NCBI GenBank assembly: GCA_031263805.1
Contig: JAISFB010000141.1
Span: 1-10,790, forward strand
Reading direction: 5' to 3'
Length of the DNA: 10,790 bases
Source: Oscillospiraceae bacterium
Lineage (GTDB): Bacteria > Bacillota > Clostridia > Oscillospirales > Oscillospiraceae
Shown here: positions 5,814 to 10,790 of the stretch, one piece after another
How positions within the stretch are numbered: the stretch's first letter is position 1
Layout of the letters: the number at the start of each line of letters is the position of its first letter
The notes under the pieces: generated by a model
Told to the model about the DNA's origin: nothing
Database searches by the model: none
What the model saw: the letters and a program-made list of their open reading frames with translations, nothing else
Made by a program: the position numbers and the translations under genes

Positions 5814-7632
5814 ATGGAACGAGCACTCGACGGCGCGCGGAGAGGAAAAGCTCACGTTCGCCGAAGCGCGTAAAATATTCGTCAAGGCGCTTGCCGTCAG
5901 CGTTAAGATCCGCGGCGCCGGCTCTGTCGTTATAAATCTGCTTGGCTTCCCGATGGCTTTTCTCCCAATGCTCGTGTCCGTGTGGGTGCGCGATTTCTCG
6001 AATGAAATTCAAGCGGTCTATAGCAAGGGCGAAGCGTCGGCGGTCTCCGCGCTCGGCGTTTTCGCGATGCTCGCCGCGCTGTATATCGTCCAGCTCGCGT
6101 GGAATACCCTGCGCGACTATATCACGCGCGTTGACGAGCTGAACGCCGTGAGCTATATGAAGGAGCGCGTGCTGCGCGTGACGTGCGATGTGAAGTACAA
6201 ATACGTCGAGAACTACGACAACTTCAAGGAGCGCATTTACTTTGTGAATACGGCGGCGGGCCGGCGCGTGGCGAACAGCATTACGAGCATAATGGCGTGG
6301 CTGCAAAATATCATTACGTTTGTCAGCATTGTCGCGGTGCTGCTCGGCGTGGATATTTGGATCGTCGTGATCCTTGTCGGCGCGTGTATTCCCGCCGTTG
6401 TGCTGGCGTATTTTCAAAAGGACGAGGAATATCTGACAAAGACGAAATGGATACACGAGAGCTTGATGGCGATAGCGTATTTTTTTGAAGCCTGCTGGCC
6501 GCAGTCCTTAAACGAAGTCCGCTTTTTCGGCGCGTATCCGTGGCTGAGGCGAAAGAACGTTGATTATAACAGAATCTACAGCACGAAAAAGAACGAAATG
6601 ACGCGCCGTCACGTGCTGTTCAACTCGCTCGCGGACATATTCCGCAGCGGCGTGTTCGTGTTCATTCTGCTCATAACCGCCCGGCAGATTTTTGACGACC
6701 CGGCGGTCGGGATCGGCGCGTTTATGCTCGTTTTCACGATGGCGGGGCAGCTTCAAACGGTGACGGCGCAGATATTTATCGCGGCGGCGCAGTTCGTCGG
6801 CGACGCCAAGTATATGAAGGACTTTTTCGACCTTGACGAGCTCGACTATGAAAAGCGCGACAAGAACGCTTTGCCGCGCGAAAAGTTCGATATCGACTTC
6901 CAAAATGTCAGCTTCACATATCCGAACACACAGCGCGAGATTTTGCACGGGCTCAGCGTCCGCATCCGCGAGGGCGAAAAGGTCGCCATCGTCGGTGAGA
7001 ACGGCTCCGGAAAATCTACGTTTGTCAGTCTGCTGACCGCGATGTATGAGCCCGACGCCGGCAAAATCGAAATGGGCGGCAAGGATATCCACGCGAGCTT
7101 ATCCGCGACGCGTAAAACGCTCTCGGCGGTGTTTCAGGATTTCGCGCGCTACGAAGCGAGCTTACGCGAAAATATCACCGTTTCGGACACGCGCGATATA
7201 AGCGACACAGAGCTGCGGACACTCTGCGAGCGCACGGGCGCGTGGGAATTTATCGAGCCGCAGCCGGAGGGCTTGGACGAAATAGTCGGAAGCTTCAGCG
7301 CGAGCGGCAACAACCTGAGCGGCGGGCAGTGGCAGAAGATAGCGCTGACGCGCTGCGCCTACCGGGAGGACGCCAAAATTATGGTGCTCGACGAGCCGAC
7401 CGCCGCGCTCGACCCGCTCGCCGAGGCGGAGCTCTACCGCAGCTTCGCCGAGCTCACGGGCGACCGCACGACGATACTGATCTCGCACCGGCTCGGTATA
7501 ACGCAGCTCGTTGACCGCATTCTTGTATTTGACGACGGGCGAATTGTTGAGGACGGCGCGCACGCCGAGCTGCTCGCAAAGGGCGGCCTGTACGCGAGGA
7601 TGTACCGCGCGCAGGCGCAGTGGTATGAGTGA
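5806..7632 (+). CDS. Half-size ABC exporter, second subunit of a heterodimer
   Basis: A 608-residue protein with a membrane domain (hydrophobic segments about 40-60, 80-98, 163-203 and 280-335) and a nucleotide-binding domain (about 362-600). Walker A is GENGSGKST (397-405), the Q-loop Q444, the signature LSGGQ (504-508), Walker B D529-E530 and the switch His H561. Its ATP site is also consensus, so the pair shows none of the usual degenerate-site asymmetry of many heterodimeric exporters. The start at 5806 is chosen for AAGGAGA at 5791-5797, 8 nt upstream; the reading frame is open further upstream but that part overlaps the first subunit's coding end. The 8-nt overlap (stop of the first gene at 5811-5813) indicates tightly coupled expression. 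It is the last gene before the terminator at 7654-7676. Confidence 0.92.
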   Translation: MAKWNEHSTARGEEKLTFAEARKIFVKALAVSVKIRGAGSVVINLLGFPMAFLPMLVSVWVRDFSNEIQAVYSKGEASAVSALGVFAMLAALYIVQLAWNTLRDYITRVDELNAVSYMKERVLRVTCDVKYKYVENYDNFKERIYFVNTAAGRRVANSITSIMAWLQNIITFVSIVAVLLGVDIWIVVILVGACIPAVVLAYFQKDEEYLTKTKWIHESLMAIAYFFEACWPQSLNEVRFFGAYPWLRRKNVDYNRIYSTKKNEMTRRHVLFNSLADIFRSGVFVFILLITARQIFDDPAVGIGAFMLVFTMAGQLQTVTAQIFIAAAQFVGDAKYMKDFFDLDELDYEKRDKNALPREKFDIDFQNVSFTYPNTQREILHGLSVRIREGEKVAIVGENGSGKSTFVSLLTAMYEPDAGKIEMGGKDIHASLSATRKTLSAVFQDFARYEASLRENITVSDTRDISDTELRTLCERTGAWEFIEPQPEGLDEIVGSFSASGNNLSGGQWQKIALTRCAYREDAKIMVLDEPTAALDPLAEAELYRSFAELTGDRTTILISHRLGITQLVDRILVFDDGRIVEDGAHAELLAKGGLYARMYRAQAQWYE

Positions 7633-7653
7633 GAGCAATAACGGTAATATATC

Positions 7654-7676
7654 GGCGGGCGGTCAGCCCGCCTTTT
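7654..7676 (+). terminator. Intrinsic terminator of the nfeD-SPFH-ABC operon
   Basis: GGCGGGC, loop GGTCA, GCCCGCC and then TTTT, beginning 21 nt after the second ABC gene stop. The 7-bp stem is all G/C. On the opposite strand the hairpin is not followed by T, so it should stop only rightward transcription, and the convergent toxin gene is not terminated by it. Confidence 0.8.
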
Positions 7677-7698
7677 CCTCTGAGTAGGCGTTTCCGTT

Positions 7699-8031
7699 TT
7701 AGTCTGTTTCGTCCTGCGGCAATTCGCCAAATAGGATTGTAGCATAATCGCGCCGTCCGTAGAGTACGCGAATAATACGGACGTCATTCCCGGCTATGCG
7801 GTAAAACGCCAAATAGTTCGCGCAAACAAGAAAACGATAATCCGTTACAATGTTAAGGATAGCGGATAGCCGCGTCCCCAATTCAGGGAATTGCTCTAAC
7901 TTGCGTATGCGCTTTGTGATTTTTGTAACCGTATTGACCGCCGCAATGGGATTTTCAAGCTGTACGGCGATATATTCCTTAATTGCGGCGAGGTCGTCCT
8001 CGGCTTCGGGTGTGTATTGAATATGGCTCAC
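7699..8031 (-). CDS. RelE/ParE-family toxin of a type II toxin-antitoxin module
   Basis: A 110-residue protein with the RelE/ParE fold pattern: an N-terminal beta strand (SHIQYTPEAEDDL), two helices with basic KITKRIRKLEQFPELG (about 37-52), then strands ending in YRFLVCANYLAFYRI and RIIRVLYGRRDY (85-96), the family's C-terminal signature. RelE members cleave mRNA on the ribosome and ParE members poison gyrase; the sequence alone does not decide which. It starts with GTG, and the GTGA overlaps the antitoxin stop TGA by 4 nt, so translation is coupled to the antitoxin as in most such modules. No strong Shine-Dalgarno of its own is seen. Codons are less GC-rich than in the neighbours, suggesting acquisition by transfer. 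Confidence 0.88.
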   Translation of the reverse strand: MSHIQYTPEAEDDLAAIKEYIAVQLENPIAAVNTVTKITKRIRKLEQFPELGTRLSAILNIVTDYRFLVCANYLAFYRIAGNDVRIIRVLYGRRDYATILFGELPQDETD

Positions 8032-8279
8032 GGCGTAATGCCCAATCCGGCTTCCACTTCGTCAGCCGTTCGCCAGTCTTTCTCTTGCGCGCTCCGTTCG
8101 CCTTTGGATAATTCAGCCATCAATTTTATGGTCGCTTGCGTCTTTTCATATTCGCGCATATCTAAAACGGCATACCGTCCGCGTCCGTTTTTCGTGAGAA
8201 ATACGGGTTGCCCAATGTCTACGCTCTGCAAAACCTCATTGTAGTTTCTCAAATCTGATACAGGCTTAATGTTTGGCAT
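8028..8279 (-). CDS. Phd/YefM-family antitoxin
   Basis: An 83-residue protein. The N-terminal Phd/YefM DNA-binding dimerisation domain covers about 1-50 (IKPVSDLRNYNEVL, then QPVFLTKNGRGRYAVLD with MREYE after it). The C-terminal charged tail (about 51-83) is where such antitoxins wrap and neutralise their toxin. The ATG is preceded by AAGGAG (complement of 8290-8295), ten bases upstream. It is first in the two-gene module, directly followed by the toxin with a 4-nt overlap. The family normally autorepresses its promoter, and an inverted repeat over the ribosome binding site (8282-8302) is a candidate operator. Confidence 0.9.
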   Translation of the reverse strand: MPNIKPVSDLRNYNEVLQSVDIGQPVFLTKNGRGRYAVLDMREYEKTQATIKLMAELSKGERSAQEKDWRTADEVEAGLGITP

Positions 8280-8281
8280 AA

Positions 8282-8302
8282 AATATCAACTCCTTCGATA
8301 TT
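8282..8302 (-). promoter_or_regulatory. Inverted repeat over the antitoxin ribosome binding site, candidate operator
   Basis: AATATC (8282-8287) and GATATT (8297-8302) are perfect inverted half-sites separated by 9 bp that contain the Shine-Dalgarno. The repeat sits directly downstream of the -10 box. Phd/YefM antitoxins bind short palindromes near their own promoters, so autoregulation is plausible. As RNA the same repeat could form a weak hairpin enclosing the binding site. Confidence 0.45.
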
Positions 8303-8331
8303 AGCATACCACAAACTTTCTGAAAACGCAA
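8303..8331 (-). promoter_or_regulatory. Promoter of the toxin-antitoxin module
   Basis: On the minus strand TTGCGT (complement of 8326-8331), a 17-bp spacer and TATGCT (complement of 8303-8308), preceded by TGG, which makes an extended -10. The -35 is weak (3/6) but the spacing and extended -10 fit. It begins 24 bp from the end of the histidine kinase gene, so the module has its own transcription start. Confidence 0.5.
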
Positions 8332-8354
8332 TGCCGGTTTATGATACTCACGGC

Positions 8355-10790
8355 CTATTTCAGATATTTGCGGAGCGAGGCGATGAGCGTTTCAAACTCG
8401 ACGGGCTTTGCGATGTGGGAGTTCATCCCGGACTGAACCGCCTTGTCGATATCCTCCTTGAACGCGTTGGCGGTGAGCGCGATTATCGGGACGCTCGCCG
8501 CGTCCGGCCGCGGGAGCGCGCGTATCGCGCCCGTCGCCTCATAGCCGTCCATCATCGGCATCTGCACGTCCATAAGTATGGCGTCGATCTCGCCCTCGGC
8601 GGAGTTTTTGAACGCCTCGAGGGCCGTTGTGCCGTCGTCCGCCTCGATTATCACGGCGCCGGTGTCCTCTATCATCGTCGCGACTATCATACGGTTTATT
8701 TCGACGTCGTCCACAAGAAGGATGCGGCGCCCCGCGAATTTGCCCGTGATGTCCTCGGAGTCCGATATCTCGCCGCTCTCGCTTTCAGCTTCCTTGAGCC
8801 AGAGCTCGAAGCGGAATTCGCTGCCGCTTCCGAGCGCGCTGTCAACGCGTATTTCCCCGCCGAGAAGCTGGACTATGCGGCGGGATATTGAAAGCCCGAG
8901 CCCCGTGCCGCCGTATCTGCGCGTTACGCCGCCGCCGCCCTGCTCAAACGGGCTGAATATGGCCTCAAGATTGTCTTGGGAGATACCGATGCCGTTGTCG
9001 CGCACGATGAATTCGATGAGCGATCTGCCGTCCCGCCTGTCGCGGCGCTTTATGCCGAAATATACGCGCCCGAGCTCCGGCGTGAATTTCACGGCGTTGC
9101 CGAGCAGGTTTATCAGCACCTGCCGCAGCCGCAGCGAATCGGACAAAAACGCGGACGGCGACAAATCGTCGAAATCCGTTTCAAAGTCTATTTTCTTTTC
9201 GGCGCAGCGCGGGCGGATTATGCTGTCAACGGTCTCAGAGAGCTGCGGCAGCTCCATAAGCTCTTCGGTAATATCAATTTTCCCGGCCTCTATCTTCGAC
9301 AGGTCTAAAATATCGTTCAGCAGGCCGAGCAGATGCTGGCTCGACGTTTCGATCTGCGCGACGTTTTCGCGTATTTCGCCGAGCTGAGAGGCCTCGACAT
9401 TCAGCTCTCCGAGGCGGCGGCGCACTATGCTTGTTATGCCGATTATCGCGTTCATCGGCGTGCGTATCTCGTGGCTCATCCGCGCCAAAAACTCGCCCTT
9501 GTGCTCGCTTGCCCTGTTGGCCTCGTCCACGGCGCGCTCGAGCTCAAGCTGCTTTACCGAAAGCTCCGTCACGTCCGTCGAAACTATGATATATCCGATT
9601 TTTATGCCGGCGCTGTTCAGCAGAAAATTCGCGCTGCCCTTGTAATACCGCCCGGATACCGCGTGATAGAACACCTCCGCCTCGCGCGATTCGCGCAGGG
9701 CCGTGACGGGGCAGTATTTTGAGTTGTTCGGATATATGCTGTGGTCGGAATACTGCTGCCCGACGACGTCTTCAAGCCGGCTTTGTTCAAACGCGAGCCC
9801 GTACTCGTTTATATAGATGATGTCGAGCTTCATATCTGTGATGACGAGCGGACCCGCCACGCTGTCCACGACGCTGTCTGCCATCTCGTCAAACGAATCG
9901 GCGAGCATTCCGAATTCGTCGCGCTTTTTCGAGTTGAAGCGGAACTGACGCTCGCCTCCCCGGAAGCGCGAAATGCCGTCTATGACCGCGTGAATGCTGT
10001 TCGTGAGATAAGACGCCATCCAGATGGCGACGAACACGAGCAGGATTATCATGATCGCCGTCGTAAGCGAAAGCTGTGTCACGGTGGAGGTGAGATTAGC
10101 GCGCGTTTCACTTGTCAGCGAGGCGTTTGTCGCTTTCGCCGGCTGCGTGAAGTCCTCGATCGACGAGCCTATCGCGATGAAGCCGAAGCCGACGCGCGAA
10201 TTGCCGTTGGCTTCCGACGGGGCGTAGCGTCCGGTGTAGTACGGTATGGCCGCCGCCGTGTTGAGCTTCCACAGCCCGCTCCAAAGTATGTACAGAGAGC
10301 CGGAACCGCCGCCGCGCGCGAGGTCGAGCCAGCCCGTGCACTGCGGGGCGTTGTTCAGATAGCGCCCGTCGAGTCCGACCATGCCGAGCTTTGTGAGGTC
10401 GGACGCCGGAGTGTGATCCGGGTCGGGGGCGTCCGCCGAGGGGCGCGCCTGGTTATAAAACGTCGGCTCGTCATTTATCATATCGTAGACCGGGTCGCCG
10501 GTTTCCGAGCGCGCGATGAGGCCGCTCCAGCCGGCTTTTAATATATCAAAGCGCTCTTCCGGCGTGAGCGTATTATACCGCGCGGCGTCCACGCCGCATT
10601 TGGCGAGAAGCCGCTCGTATATCGTCTGCGTTATCCACGGGATCTGCGGGTCGCCCGTCTCGGGGTCGAAGCCGACGATGCTGTTGTGGCGCGGGTGCGC
10701 TATGCTGCGGCACTGGTAGTCCCAGATGAACGCGTAGTTTCCGGCGGCGGCGGAGGGGAGCTCAATATACCGCTCGTTCATCGGCGTCTG
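8355..10790 (-). CDS. Hybrid sensor histidine kinase (N-terminus beyond the window)
   Basis: Open from the right edge to the TAG at 8355-8357. Residues are counted from the first Met seen (10781), which is probably internal: the frame is open upstream, the nine bases before it hold no ribosome binding site, and no first membrane helix precedes the sensor part. Order: extracytoplasmic sensor (about 1-235, Cys at 24, 62 and 148, Cache-like but not firmly assigned), TM helix (about 238-260), HAMP (about 260-305), PAS (about 306-405), a short coiled linker and HisKA with phospho-acceptor H437. The ATPase follows with N562, DNGIG (595-599) and GGTGLGL (624-630). A receiver domain (about 686-806) has acidic D691/D692, phospho-acceptor D738, T770 and K792. 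All catalytic residues are present. Phosphate would pass from H437 to D738 and then to an HPt protein elsewhere; no separate response regulator or HPt gene is seen in the window. Confidence 0.93.
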   Translation of the reverse strand, partial: QTPMNERYIELPSAAAGNYAFIWDYQCRSIAHPRHNSIVGFDPETGDPQIPWITQTIYERLLAKCGVDAARYNTLTPEERFDILKAGWSGLIARSETGDPVYDMINDEPTFYNQARPSADAPDPDHTPASDLTKLGMVGLDGRYLNNAPQCTGWLDLARGGGSGSLYILWSGLWKLNTAAAIPYYTGRYAPSEANGNSRVGFGFIAIGSSIEDFTQPAKATNASLTSETRANLTSTVTQLSLTTAIMIILLVFVAIWMASYLTNSIHAVIDGISRFRGGERQFRFNSKKRDEFGMLADSFDEMADSVVDSVAGPLVITDMKLDIIYINEYGLAFEQSRLEDVVGQQYSDHSIYPNNSKYCPVTALRESREAEVFYHAVSGRYYKGSANFLLNSAGIKIGYIIVSTDVTELSVKQLELERAVDEANRASEHKGEFLARMSHEIRTPMNAIIGITSIVRRRLGELNVEASQLGEIRENVAQIETSSQHLLGLLNDILDLSKIEAGKIDITEELMELPQLSETVDSIIRPRCAEKKIDFETDFDDLSPSAFLSDSLRLRQVLINLLGNAVKFTPELGRVYFGIKRRDRRDGRSLIEFIVRDNGIGISQDNLEAIFSPFEQGGGGVTRRYGGTGLGLSISRRIVQLLGGEIRVDSALGSGSEFRFELWLKEAESESGEISDSEDITGKFAGRRILLVDDVEINRMIVATMIEDTGAVIIEADDGTTALEAFKNSAEGEIDAILMDVQMPMMDGYEATGAIRALPRPDAASVPIIALTANAFKEDIDKAVQSGMNSHIAKPVEFETLIASLRKYLK

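Noticed and set aside
9741..10541. 266-codon plus-strand frame opposite the histidine kinase
   Set aside because: The minus-strand kinase has complete catalytic motifs; this frame is an Arg/Val/Asp-rich shadow without motifs.

Overview
The window is GC-rich bacterial DNA and reads like a spore-forming gut-type Clostridia (Oscillospirales/Christensenellales-like). This lineage is an inference. It rests on strong AGGAGG-type ribosome binding sites, frequent ATA isoleucine codons in GC-rich genes, a SpoIVFA/SpoIVFB-like pair behind a sigma-E-like promoter, and Gram-positive-style half-size ABC exporters. No rRNA, tRNA, CRISPR array or phage gene was seen.

Left part (1-2153, + strand): a ROK-family sugar kinase (50-991), then a short membrane protein (1035-1544) and an M50 site-2 metalloprotease (1554-2153). 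The last two look like the SpoIVFA/SpoIVFB regulator-protease pair that activates pro-sigma-K in the mother cell. The SpoIVFA-like protein has no LytM/M23 domain. A good match to the sigma-E promoter consensus (986-1014) overlaps the end of the kinase gene.

Non-coding island (2124-2478): about 355 bp bounded by 46-bp imperfect terminal inverted repeats (41/46 identical), with further perfect hairpins inside. It looks like a MITE-type miniature element. Its left terminus runs into the protease gene and supplies the last nine codons and the stop.

Central operon (2496-7676, + strand): a near-consensus extended -10 promoter drives nfeD-like (2545-3033), an SPFH/stomatin-like gene (3054-3983) and two half-ABC exporters (3990-5813 and 5806-7632). 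Gaps are 20 and 6 nt, then an 8-nt overlap, and an intrinsic terminator closes the unit. The layout suggests a membrane-microdomain scaffold (NfeD plus stomatin) made together with a heterodimeric exporter. This is the most interesting functional unit in the window.

Right part (7699-10790, - strand): a compact RelE/ParE toxin and Phd/YefM antitoxin module, less GC-rich than its surroundings and with its own promoter. Beyond it is a large hybrid sensor histidine kinase (extracytoplasmic sensor, TM, HAMP, PAS, HisKA, HATPase, receiver) whose N-terminus lies beyond the right edge.
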